From: Halarsenatibacter silvermanii
GTDB taxonomy: Bacteria > Bacillota > Halanaerobiia > Halanaerobiales > Halarsenatibacteraceae
Direction of reading: 5' to 3'
Assembly (NCBI RefSeq): GCF_900103135.1
Contig: NZ_FNGO01000005.1
Span: 1 to 64,000 of the forward strand
Length of the DNA stretch: 64,000 nt
The position numbers and the translations under genes were made by a program. Positions 7,126 to 14,913 of the stretch are shown piece after piece. How positions within the stretch are numbered: position 1 is the stretch's first letter; the number at the start of each line of letters is the position of its first letter. Under the pieces are notes generated by a model. The model was not told the DNA's origin and made no database searches. It saw only the letters and a list, made by a program, of their open reading frames with translations.

Positions 7126-9612
7126 TTATTCCACACTCACAAATTCCAGCCTGCTGATTACGGGTGAGGCTATCTCATAGGTGGAAACAACGACCTCAAG
7201 TCGGCTCGAGCCTGTTATCAGTTCATCTGTTTTTTCTGCCGGTATTTCCAGCTCCCACCTGCCCGGTTCTATCTCTGTGAAGTGATCTCCTTCTGCCACC
7301 AGATTATCTCTCTCATCAAACAATAGATAGGTCATTTCCCTGAGTTCCTCTGCCGGATAGGGAGAGTCTTCATGAGTTAATTCCAGCTCAAATTCTGCCG
7401 CCTCACCGATATCGACCATATCCGGGGCTGAAATTTCAATTCGAGGAACCATCGGTTCTTCGAAAAACTCCCATCTATCCGCTCGATAAGGATAATCCTC
7501 AAATCTTTCCAGCTCCACCATACCCTCCACCGGATGAGCTGCCTCGAGATAATAAGGACCTGTGCCAATCCAGAAATGACCTTTATCTTCATACCAATTG
7601 TGCAGATTTTCATAACGCCTTTCAGCCTCTTTTTCATCTATAAATTCTCCCAGAGTATTCTCATAAGGTATATAGTTATCATCCTTCATCCATTCCAGCT
7701 GTTCTTTGATATATTCGAGGCTGGGGCCTCCTACATAGTTAGCATGCTCGATTTCCAGGGCATCAGCTTTTGCTGAAGTGTGAGCGATCAGCTCCTCGGC
7801 TTCTGCTCTAAAAGCAGCGTTCATGTTATGCCAGGCCCCGGAACCCTGATTCCAGAGAGGAAAACCGGAAGGAATGTACAATTCAGCGTCGAGATAATAA
7901 AGATCTGAATAATAATCTATTATCAGGGGATCTTCTTCAACAATTTTAAATCCCAAAAAGGTGTCCATGAAACTCTGATAGTCAGTTACTTTGGATTCAT
8001 CATAAATATCGCTTTCCTCAGAGGCCCGATCAGCAAGCTCTATAAAATTCCAGACGACATCTGCCGCCGAAAATTCGCTGCCGTCATGCCAGTATATATC
8101 AGTGTCCCCGGGATATTTGGTGCGCACTCTTCTTTTAGCCCGGGGCAGCTCTTCAAATTCCTCACCCGCTGTTATAAATCGCTCTTCCTCTGCGTCCCAT
8201 TCATACCAGGCATCTTCGGGAACCTGATTATCCTCCGGCTTTACTCTTTCCAAATCTACCCAATCCAGATTTTGTTCTACGGGCAAATCTTCCTGTATAT
8301 AAACCTCGGCCTCGGAAAAGTTTTTGGGGTAATGCAGACCGGTATAGGGATCTACAGTATACCCTCCTTCAGAGGTGGCCCTTATCAGCATCATATCAAA
8401 AATCCAGTTGCTGCCGTCGGTAGGATTCCAGGGCTGGGTCAAAATAGAAGGCTGTGAGACCTCCACTGTTCCCCCTGGACTATCCTCGCTTTTTAGAGTA
8501 TGAGCCCAGAGCCAGGCACCCGAAAGCCCGCCGGCATAATCATGCACCAGCTGAATCTCCTCGCGCAGAGGACTGAAAGATATACTGTCAGTAAGCCAGA
8601 TCCGCTTGGCGTTACTCATCGAACCCCATAATGCTTTTTCGAATAACTTTTCTCTTTCTTCCAGTGAGCTGAAATCCCTCTGACTCAGGCGAAGATAGGC
8701 CTCATCCAGTTCTTCCGGAGGATCGTATTCCTGATAAAGAGGAGTTCCCAGACCCCGATCGGTGAAGAAAAAATCAAAATCAGCACCTTCATCCCGGCTG
8801 ACAACTGTGCTGATCCAGGCTCCGGTATAAAAACTCCACTCTCCGGCATGGGGATTACCTGTCATCCATATAGGCGATGCTTCATCTGATGTAACGTACC
8901 TGCGTTCCACCTCAAAACCTTCATCCTCCAGCAAATTGGCAGTATAATCTCCGATCTCATGCCTTTCATCTTCCGTCCTTATCAGACCGGTTAAGGTCAC
9001 CGGCTCCCCCTGATAATGCCAGTCTCCTTCGACTTTTTCCGCTCCCATAGCAAGCATCTCTTCCTCTATTCTCTCCGAGGCCCTATCGGGATCATGACTG
9101 TATTCAACCTCTATCTCCCGCTGGGTGGAAATGTGGCGGGAATAATCCATAAAAGCAGTGCCCAGCATCGTGTATTTTGATTCAGCCAGTCCTCCGTAAA
9201 TTTCATCGACTATATACTCACGGTCCACCAGCCAGTTTAGGGCCTCGCGAAAACGAGGCCGGGCGAAAGGATTTAACTCGCCGGTGGCCTCAAAATAGGG
9301 TTCTTCGGGAGTTCCTGCCGGATTTAAAGTCAGCTCTTCATAGGACCCATAATTTTCGATATAATCGAGCTCTTCAGCTTCCTGCACTCTTTCTTTTAGA
9401 TCCGATCGTGATAAAGCCTGGGCAAATATATCTATTTCTCCATCTCTCAGCCGGGTTATAGCCTCGGCAGGATCTTCAATTTCTGTGGCCAGGATAGAAT
9501 CAAGCCATCCTCCCTGCGGCACCTCTTCTTGCGCCCTGGCTTCCGGAACAGCGGAAAATAATAAAGCTGCTAATATCAGCATAATAATTATCGAGCGATA
9601 ATTTTTATCCAT
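7126..9612 (-). CDS. Extracellular solute-binding protein (SBP_bac_5 family), domain order apparently permuted
   Basis: Exported binding protein of the ABC importer, 828 residues. A signal peptide runs to about residue 27 (AALLFSAVPEARA). The family landmark FREALNWLVDREYIVDEIYG, normally in the second half of these proteins, is at 121-140. The landmarks usually near the N-terminus come later: GTVEVSQPSILTQPWNP at 381-397 and WHDGSEFSAADVVWNF at 508-523. The order therefore looks swapped. The last ~100 residues resemble an Ig-like beta domain. There is no lipobox cysteine. It is very acidic, as expected for an extracellular protein of a halophile. The ligand is unknown; peptides are the default for this family. 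Confidence 0.85.
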   Translation of the reverse strand: MDKNYRSIIIMLILAALLFSAVPEARAQEEVPQGGWLDSILATEIEDPAEAITRLRDGEIDIFAQALSRSDLKERVQEAEELDYIENYGSYEELTLNPAGTPEEPYFEATGELNPFARPRFREALNWLVDREYIVDEIYGGLAESKYTMLGTAFMDYSRHISTQREIEVEYSHDPDRASERIEEEMLAMGAEKVEGDWHYQGEPVTLTGLIRTEDERHEIGDYTANLLEDEGFEVERRYVTSDEASPIWMTGNPHAGEWSFYTGAWISTVVSRDEGADFDFFFTDRGLGTPLYQEYDPPEELDEAYLRLSQRDFSSLEEREKLFEKALWGSMSNAKRIWLTDSISFSPLREEIQLVHDYAGGLSGAWLWAHTLKSEDSPGGTVEVSQPSILTQPWNPTDGSNWIFDMMLIRATSEGGYTVDPYTGLHYPKNFSEAEVYIQEDLPVEQNLDWVDLERVKPEDNQVPEDAWYEWDAEEERFITAGEEFEELPRAKRRVRTKYPGDTDIYWHDGSEFSAADVVWNFIELADRASEESDIYDESKVTDYQSFMDTFLGFKIVEEDPLIIDYYSDLYYLDAELYIPSGFPLWNQGSGAWHNMNAAFRAEAEELIAHTSAKADALEIEHANYVGGPSLEYIKEQLEWMKDDNYIPYENTLGEFIDEKEAERRYENLHNWYEDKGHFWIGTGPYYLEAAHPVEGMVELERFEDYPYRADRWEFFEEPMVPRIEISAPDMVDIGEAAEFELELTHEDSPYPAEELREMTYLLFDERDNLVAEGDHFTEIEPGRWELEIPAEKTDELITGSSRLEVVVSTYEIASPVISRLEFVSVE

Positions 9613-9641
9613 GCATTTTCACACCCCTGTATAATTTGCAC

Positions 9642-10460
9642 TCAATCGGTGCTGGATATGGCGGCTCCGATAGCCGTTGAAAATTCAGCTTTCTCCGGAA
9701 AGTGAAATTCAACCGGTGATAGTTTGGTCTGTTTTAACATCTTCAAAACTTCCCGGCCTATCTTCATCTGGGCAAGCTTGCCGGTCAAAACAACATCATT
9801 CAATTCCATATTGCGAGCAGCAAAAACAGCCATCATTCCTACAGTTTGATAGACCAGATTGATGATACCCAGAGCATAATCTTCATCATCGGCATCTTTT
9901 TTTAGATTGCCAAAATTTGAGGCGGTTATATTTTTATTTAGACCTGTTATGTTATCCATGGTTATATCACCGACAGTGAGGTCCACCTGTGATAGATCTC
10001 CCTTCTCTGCCAGCTCTATCAGTTTTTCATAATCGTCTGTACCCATTATGGCATCTCCCAGACCGACCAGAGTTCCTCCTCCCACGCCGGTGCCGCCGAG
10101 ATGCTTAATTTCACCTCTGTCATAATGAACTATGGCAGTTCCAGTTCCCAGGCTTACAATTACAGCTCTTTCCAGGGAGGTTAAATATGCCCCACCTGAT
10201 CCAACCGCCTGAAATTCGTCGATTCTCCTGGTCTCCAGATGAAACAGGTCTTTATTTACATAGGAAGCTCCTACGCCGGTGATTGCCACATGATCAATGC
10301 TTTCAAGGCTTAAATCATGTTTATTGATGTATTTTCCCAGCGCTCCGGCAGCAGACGTCAGGGGATCGCTGGCTTCCACATTTAAAAAACCGCAGACCTC
10401 ATCATCCTTAAAGCCTATTATGTCCGTTGTGCTGCCGCCTATGTCAATTCCCAGTATCAA
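9642..10460 (-). CDS. coaW: Type II pantothenate kinase-like protein
   Basis: It probably phosphorylates pantothenate, the first step of CoA synthesis. The ASKHA-fold signature LILGIDIGGSTTDIIG at the N-terminus, IVSLGTGTAIVHY and GTGVGGGTLVGLG in the middle, and VVLTGKLAQ near the C-terminus match CoaW/PanK-II proteins. The start is the TTG at 10460, with GGGAGG seven bases upstream; the upstream extension of the frame (to 10667) runs into the neighbouring radical SAM gene and has no family similarity. The 272-residue length then fits the family. It is 29 bases upstream of the binding-protein gene on the same strand. Confidence 0.85.
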   Translation of the reverse strand: MILGIDIGGSTTDIIGFKDDEVCGFLNVEASDPLTSAAGALGKYINKHDLSLESIDHVAITGVGASYVNKDLFHLETRRIDEFQAVGSGGAYLTSLERAVIVSLGTGTAIVHYDRGEIKHLGGTGVGGGTLVGLGDAIMGTDDYEKLIELAEKGDLSQVDLTVGDITMDNITGLNKNITASNFGNLKKDADDEDYALGIINLVYQTVGMMAVFAARNMELNDVVLTGKLAQMKIGREVLKMLKQTKLSPVEFHFPEKAEFSTAIGAAISSTD

Positions 10461-10521
10461 TGTCTTCGCCTCCCAAAAAATTGATTGATGTCCCTCTCCT
10501 GTTCTATCATATTTCTCTGCT

Positions 10522-11592
10522 TTACCAGCAGCCTTCGATTTCCCTTCCACATTCAGAACAGTTTCCATCTGCAAGTCTTTTTTCAAAAATCTGATGCTGG
10601 CGTCGGCTGATAAGCAGGTTATCACAGCCGGGGCAAAAAGTTGAATTAGCATCATGACCAGATACATTTCCTATATAAACGTAATTAAGGCCTATATCCA
10701 GGACCGTCTCTCTCATTTTTTCCAGCCTGTCCACAGAAACCGGTTCCAAATTTTCTTGCTGATAGGCCGGCATGGCCCTGTTTAGATGCAGCGGCACCTC
10801 CTGTCCGGAGTTTTCAACCAGCCAGGCGGCCATATCTTTTACTTCTTCCAAACTGTCATTAATTTCGGGTATGACCAGATAAATTATTTCCATCCAGATC
10901 TCATCTTCTGCTTCTATAACATTCCTGACAGTTTCCTGCACTGGCCTGAGCTTTCCCCGGGCACAATCGCTGTAAGCTTTTTCGCTGAAACCTTTAAAAT
11001 CGACAATTAGACCATCAATATATTTCAAAAGCTGTCTGAGAGGGGGCTTTTTTATTGCTCCGTTGGTATGAACGATAGTTTTGATATTTTGCTTTTGAGC
11101 CAGGCCAGCGGTGTCTATTAGATACTCATAGTTTATGATCGGTTCATTATATGTGAAAGATATGATCTCCAGACCTTCTTCTCTGACCTTTTCCACCAGA
11201 TCACCGGGCCGAATTCTGGTAACCTCCTGAACTCTGACAGGATCTTTCTGGGAAAGATGCCAGTTATGACAGAATGAACAGTGAAAATTACATCCTATAC
11301 AGCCCACAGAAATCATCCCGGATCCCGGTTTAAAATGATACAGGGGTTCTTTTTCTACGGGATCGGTATTGATAACAGCCGGCCGATTGTAGTTGGCACA
11401 GATCAATTTGCCGCTCCTGTTTTCGCGGGTACGGCAAAATCCTCTGCTGCCCTCTTCAATTAAACATTCTCTAAAACAAAGCTGACAGCGCACCCTGTTC
11501 TCAGCCAGCATTTCATAATAACAGGCCTCATTTTCCGCCTCTTTATAAGCACATCCGGATATGCCGTCAGACACATTATCTTTTTCTTTCAT
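10522..11592 (-). CDS. amrS: AmmeMemoRadiSam-system radical SAM enzyme, AmrS-type
   Basis: A 356-residue radical SAM protein. The cluster motif is CNFHCSFCHNW (CX3CX2C), preceded by the Cys-rich segment CQLCFRECLIEEGSRGFC and followed by YNEPIINYEYL, all typical of the AmrS family of PflA-like proteins. A second Cys cluster at the C-terminus (FCPGCDNLL, CSECGREIEGC) looks like a zinc or rubredoxin-type knuckle. The family often sits with AMMECR1 and MEMO1 homologues; neither is in this window. Its reaction has not been settled to my knowledge. It belongs to the minus-strand run that continues into coaW and the ABC transporter. Confidence 0.85.
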   Translation of the reverse strand: MKEKDNVSDGISGCAYKEAENEACYYEMLAENRVRCQLCFRECLIEEGSRGFCRTRENRSGKLICANYNRPAVINTDPVEKEPLYHFKPGSGMISVGCIGCNFHCSFCHNWHLSQKDPVRVQEVTRIRPGDLVEKVREEGLEIISFTYNEPIINYEYLIDTAGLAQKQNIKTIVHTNGAIKKPPLRQLLKYIDGLIVDFKGFSEKAYSDCARGKLRPVQETVRNVIEAEDEIWMEIIYLVIPEINDSLEEVKDMAAWLVENSGQEVPLHLNRAMPAYQQENLEPVSVDRLEKMRETVLDIGLNYVYIGNVSGHDANSTFCPGCDNLLISRRQHQIFEKRLADGNCSECGREIEGCW

Positions 11593-11685
11593 CCCGCTCT
11601 GCCCCCCAGGAATATAATACCACTGGAATTTTGTGTTTAAAGTTTCTATGAAATTAATAGCCCTGTTATTCGCAGGATAAATCTA

Positions 11686-12189
11686 TCACCATTCCTCGTA
11701 ATGCACTTTTTTTTCGTCAAATCGGTCAACTTCTCCGCTTTCTCGGGCCGGATATCCGATGGAGATAACGTTGAGAGGAACAATATGATCGGGCAGATTT
11801 AATAAATCTGCTATGCCTTCGATCCTTTCCCGGCGGGGATATACGCCCAGCCAGACTGCACCCAGACCCAAATTTTCGGCCATTAAAAGCAAATTCTGAG
11901 TGGCCGCCGAGCAATCCTGAACCCAGTAAGTATCACCTTTCTTTCTATCACCACATACGGAGATGGCCAGCTGCGCATCTTCCAGCATATAAGAATGAGG
12001 ATGGATCTTCATGATTTTTTCCATGATCTCGTCTGACCTGATGACAACAAAATGCCAGGGCTGCCTGTTATTGGCTGAAGGAGCTGATTTGGCAGCTTTT
12101 ATCATTTCGTCTACTGAACTTTTGTCGACCTCTCCGTCCTCATAACTTCTTATGCTTCTTCTCTGGAAGAGCACTTTCTCAAAATCCAC
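11686..12189 (-). CDS. Nitroreductase family FMN protein
   Basis: A 167-residue protein with the family start FEKVLFQRRSIRSYEDGEV (FMN-phosphate binding Arg-Arg-Ser), SAPSANNRQPWHFVV, and GLGAVWLGVYPR near the C-terminus. These are typical of small NAD(P)H-dependent FMN nitroreductases. It starts with GTG at 12189, with GGGGG about nine bases upstream. The substrate is unknown. It may be the first gene of the minus-strand run, transcribed divergently from the antiporter operon. Confidence 0.9.
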   Translation of the reverse strand: MDFEKVLFQRRSIRSYEDGEVDKSSVDEMIKAAKSAPSANNRQPWHFVVIRSDEIMEKIMKIHPHSYMLEDAQLAISVCGDRKKGDTYWVQDCSAATQNLLLMAENLGLGAVWLGVYPRRERIEGIADLLNLPDHIVPLNVISIGYPARESGEVDRFDEKKVHYEEW

Positions 12190-12268
12190 AACGAGAAACC
12201 CCCTTTATTTTATTGCTTATTAATAAATTGAACACCGATAACAGATTTCCTGCCGAGCCGGTTAAATA

Positions 12269-12297
12269 TTGAAAGTACAAAATCAGTTTGATATAAT
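12269..12297 (+). promoter_or_regulatory. Promoter of the antiporter operon
   Basis: TTGAAA (12269-12274) and a perfect TATAAT (12292-12297) are separated by exactly 17 bases. This lies about 90 bases upstream of the mrpE start in the divergent intergenic region. Confidence 0.8.
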
Positions 12298-12384
12298 AAG
12301 CAGTAGTTACATAATTAACAATACCCTCTTTGCGCTAATTTAAGATTCCTAAAATTAAAAGGAACTGAAAAAGGAGCATTAATT

Positions 12385-12903
12385 ATGTACAGGATGTACA
12401 GGCCGAGAGCTATTTTTGCATTTTTTCTGGTTTTGGCTTTCTGGTTCCTGCTCAGCGGCAACTTTTCCATCTATAATCTTATTCTGGGTGCTGCTGTCAG
12501 TTTTGTCACTGTTTTATTTTTTCTAAATTATTTGCTTCATCAGCCGGTTAGGCCGATCGGTTTTTTGGGGTATATGCGTAAACTCATTCTTGTGATTTTA
12601 TTTGTTCCCGTTTTTATCTTCCAGGCTTATAAGGCTTCTCTCCAGGTTTTAAAACTCATCTTCTTTCCTTCTAAAATATCTCCCGGGATTGTTAGAATAA
12701 AAACTGATGCTCCTACTGTTTCAGCTGTGAGCATGCTTGCTAATTTGATCACACTCACTCCCGGCACAATAACGCTTGATTACGATGACGAGGGAAATCA
12801 TTATTACATACACTGGATTCAGGTGACAACTCATGATAGGGAAGAGATGAGAGAGATCATCATCGGTGCCTTTGAGCCCTGGATAAACCGGATATTCGGT
12901 TGA
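12385..12903 (+). CDS. mrpE: Na+/H+ antiporter subunit MrpE / MbhA-type
   Basis: A 172-residue small membrane subunit. It contains YNLILGAAVSFVTVLFF, the conserved IFQAYKASLQVLKLIFFP region, SMLANLITLTPGTITLDY and the soluble HYYIHWIQV tail, all hallmarks of MrpE/MnhE. AAGGAG stands about eight bases before the ATG. It is the first gene of an eight-gene set whose order (E, F, G, D-like, B, C, D, D) matches archaeal Mbh/Mbs membrane modules rather than the A-first order of Bacillus Mrp. Confidence 0.93.
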   Translation: MYRMYRPRAIFAFFLVLAFWFLLSGNFSIYNLILGAAVSFVTVLFFLNYLLHQPVRPIGFLGYMRKLILVILFVPVFIFQAYKASLQVLKLIFFPSKISPGIVRIKTDAPTVSAVSMLANLITLTPGTITLDYDDEGNHYYIHWIQVTTHDREEMREIIIGAFEPWINRIFG

Positions 12904-12964
12904 AATTTTTTTATGATCAAGAAAAAATCTGCTCGAAAATAATTCTGGGAGAGGTATTTTTATA

Positions 12965-13240
12965 ATGTTAGAATTAATCATTTTTTTGATTTTATTATCA
13001 GCCACCATTTCATTTTATCGAGTGATAAAAGGTCCTTCGGTGCTCGATCGGATAGCTGCAGTCAGCGCAATCGGTATTATGATGCTGATCATATTGGTTA
13101 TTATGGGTGTTTTCTTCTCCCGAGAAATATATCTCGATGTTGCTCTGGTTTACGGACTGCTGCTTTTCATCGATATACTCGTTATGGCTAAATACTTCGG
13201 CAGTCCCAAAAAAAGGAGGGAGTCGGAATCGGATTCTTAA
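12965..13240 (+). CDS. mrpF: Na+/H+ antiporter subunit MrpF / MbhB-type
   Basis: A 91-residue protein with three membrane helices. Motifs FYRVIKGPSVLDRIAAV and YLDVALVYGLLLFIDILVMAKYF match the MrpF family. GAGAGG precedes the ATG. Its 3' end overlaps the start region of the next gene: the ribosome site for mrpG lies inside the last codons. Confidence 0.92.
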   Translation: MLELIIFLILLSATISFYRVIKGPSVLDRIAAVSAIGIMMLIILVIMGVFFSREIYLDVALVYGLLLFIDILVMAKYFGSPKKRRESESDS

Positions 13241-13578
13241 ACCCGCTTACCACGGCATTATATTACATTCTGACCTTCAGCGGAGCATTATTCTTTCTGG
13301 CCACCGGTGTAGCTCTGGTTAAATTTCCGGATTTTTACAGCAGGATGCATGCCAGCTCAAAATGTCTGGTGGGTGGGGGCGTATCTCTGCTGCTGGCCTT
13401 TATATTTAAAGAGGGTTATTCTCCGGTAACCTTTCGTTTAATCGTACTAATAATATTTTTGCTGATTACCAACCCTGTTGTATCTCATGCCCTGACAAAA
13501 TCTGCTTACCAGATCGGAGTTATACCGGATAATATAATTGTCGATGATCTCAGTGAGAGGGGCAATCACAATGAATGA
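13228..13578 (+). CDS. mrpG: Na+/H+ antiporter subunit MrpG / MbhC-type, probable non-canonical ATC start
   Basis: The conserved MrpG body (FSGALFFLATGVALVKFPDFYSRMHASSKC) begins well upstream of the first in-frame ATG (13345). From the preceding stop at 13189 to that ATG there is no in-frame ATG, GTG or TTG. AAGGAGGG at 13213-13220 stands eight bases before an in-frame ATC at 13228, giving a 116-residue product of normal MrpG length. Starting at 13345 would remove the first membrane helix. I therefore propose an AUC start; a CTG at 13270 is a weaker alternative. The gene overlaps mrpF by 13 bases and its 3' end overlaps the next start by 8. Confidence 0.8.
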   Translation: MGFLNPLTTALYYILTFSGALFFLATGVALVKFPDFYSRMHASSKCLVGGGVSLLLAFIFKEGYSPVTFRLIVLIIFLLITNPVVSHALTKSAYQIGVIPDNIIVDDLSERGNHNE

Positions 13579-13810
13579 TCTTATCTTTTATTTTCTGCTG
13601 CTGCTGCTGGTCATGGCTGCTGGATATGCTTTGTTTTCCAGGAATCTGCTCAATTCAGTGGTAACTTTGAGTATATTTAGCGGTCTGCTGGTGGTGATAC
13701 TCATCGCTCTCCAGGCTCCCGATGTAGCTCTGGCAGAGGCAGTAATTTCTGCTGGAATTATGACCAGCTTTTTTATTATCACCATCAGCAAAACGGGGGG
13801 AGCAGAATGA
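13571..13810 (+). CDS. Antiporter subunit, MbhD / DUF4040-type
   Basis: A 79-residue hydrophobic protein starting at MNDLIFYFLLLL. The sequence AYALFSRNLLNSVVTLSIFSGLL...QAPDVALAEAVISAG is characteristic of the MbhD/DUF4040 segment, which in Bacillus forms part of the long MrpA C-terminus. Three membrane helices are expected. An upstream in-frame ATG at 13538 exists but lies inside mrpG without a good ribosome site. The stop overlaps the next ATG by four bases. Confidence 0.87.
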   Translation: MNDLIFYFLLLLLVMAAGYALFSRNLLNSVVTLSIFSGLLVVILIALQAPDVALAEAVISAGIMTSFFIITISKTGGAE

Positions 13811-14508
13811 ACAAACACAAAATCACCAGCTTGATTTTAGTATCGGCGCTGGGAATCGTCATAATGACAACTTTTTATTACATAAACAATATCGAAATAG
13901 AAAGCTTTCTGGCAAATTATTATGTGGATGGCGGGGTAGAGGAAACTGGCGCCATAAATCTTGTGACAGCCGTGCTTTTTGATTACAGAGCTTTTGATAC
14001 CCTCGGTGAGGCAACTGTAATATTCACGGCAGCCTCGGCTGTTGCCATGCTTATTCCTAAAAAACACACAGCCATGCTCCGCACTGAATTCACAGCAATT
14101 GTGCATCGAACTATTGCTCTCGTACTCCCATTTTTCTTCCTTATAAGTCTGCACCTTATATTCAACGGCCATCTCTCGCCGGGAGGCGGTTTTACCGGAG
14201 GAGTCGTCATTAGCGCTGCCGTTATATGCATCATCTTCACCTATGGTTTTCTTTACATGGAGAGAAGAATAACTATTGAAGGCCTTTCTCTGGTCGAGGA
14301 TTTAGGCGCTCTGGCCCTTTTGCTTCTGGGTATCGCAGGAATAGCTATGAGCAGTCATTTTTTCTCCAGTGCTCAGGCAGGTTTTTACCTGGGCAACCCG
14401 GGTGAATTATTGAGTGCCGGAATCATGCCCCTGGCCAATCTGGCCGTTGGTGCCAAGGTTGGAGCAGGATTGAGTATAATATTTATCGCGCTGGCAAAGG
14501 AGGAATGA
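13807..14508 (+). CDS. mrpB: Antiporter subunit MrpB with an MbhE-like N-terminal segment
   Basis: A 233-residue membrane protein. The first ~95 residues include AINLVTAVLFDYRAFDTLGEATVI, the MbhE/MrpA-tail signature. The rest (RTIALVLPFFFLISLHLIFNGHLSPGGGFTGG, plus GAKVGAGLSIIFIALA) is MnhB/MrpB. The two parts are separate genes (mbhE and mbhF) in archaeal clusters, so this looks like a fusion of the two. It overlaps the preceding gene by four bases and abuts the next one. Confidence 0.9.
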   Translation: MNKHKITSLILVSALGIVIMTTFYYINNIEIESFLANYYVDGGVEETGAINLVTAVLFDYRAFDTLGEATVIFTAASAVAMLIPKKHTAMLRTEFTAIVHRTIALVLPFFFLISLHLIFNGHLSPGGGFTGGVVISAAVICIIFTYGFLYMERRITIEGLSLVEDLGALALLLLGIAGIAMSSHFFSSAQAGFYLGNPGELLSAGIMPLANLAVGAKVGAGLSIIFIALAKEE

Positions 14509-14847
14509 ATGTTGTTACCGGTATATTTTGTTGTCACCCTGCTCATCTGCATGGGTTTATACACTGTTTTGACAAGAAGCAACATGATTAAAATAGTTGT
14601 GGGTATTAGCATTATAGAATCTTCGATAATACTGCTGCTGGGTGTCATGGCCTATGTGCCCGAAGGTACCGCACCTGTTCTCGACCAGAGTTATGAGGTG
14701 GTTGTTGACCCTCTGCCTCACGCCCTGGCTCTAACAGCTATCGTTATAAATGCAAGTACGACTGCTATTATGCTCGCTTTGGTGATTAAATTATATGAGC
14801 ATTACCAGACTCTTAACATACATGAGATTACAGAACTGCGTGGCTGA
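14509..14847 (+). CDS. mrpC: Na+/H+ antiporter subunit MrpC / NuoK-like
   Basis: A 112-residue three-helix protein homologous to NuoK. Motifs GLYTVLTRSNMIKIVVGISIIESSIILLL and DPLPHALALTAIVINASTTAIMLAL are typical of MrpC/MnhC. The start codon directly follows the stop of mrpB, with AAGGAGG overlapping the end of the upstream gene. Confidence 0.93.
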   Translation: MLLPVYFVVTLLICMGLYTVLTRSNMIKIVVGISIIESSIILLLGVMAYVPEGTAPVLDQSYEVVVDPLPHALALTAIVINASTTAIMLALVIKLYEHYQTLNIHEITELRG

Positions 14848-14913
14848 CATCCCAAAAAAATCCCGCTGAGTGGTTCTTTTTATATCAATCTGGTTGATAG
14901 ACAGGAGGTAACT

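Noticed and set aside
9642-10667. Longest frame for the pantothenate kinase, starting at 10667
   Set aside because: The extra 69 residues overlap the end of the radical SAM gene and lack family similarity; the TTG at 10460 has a good ribosome site.
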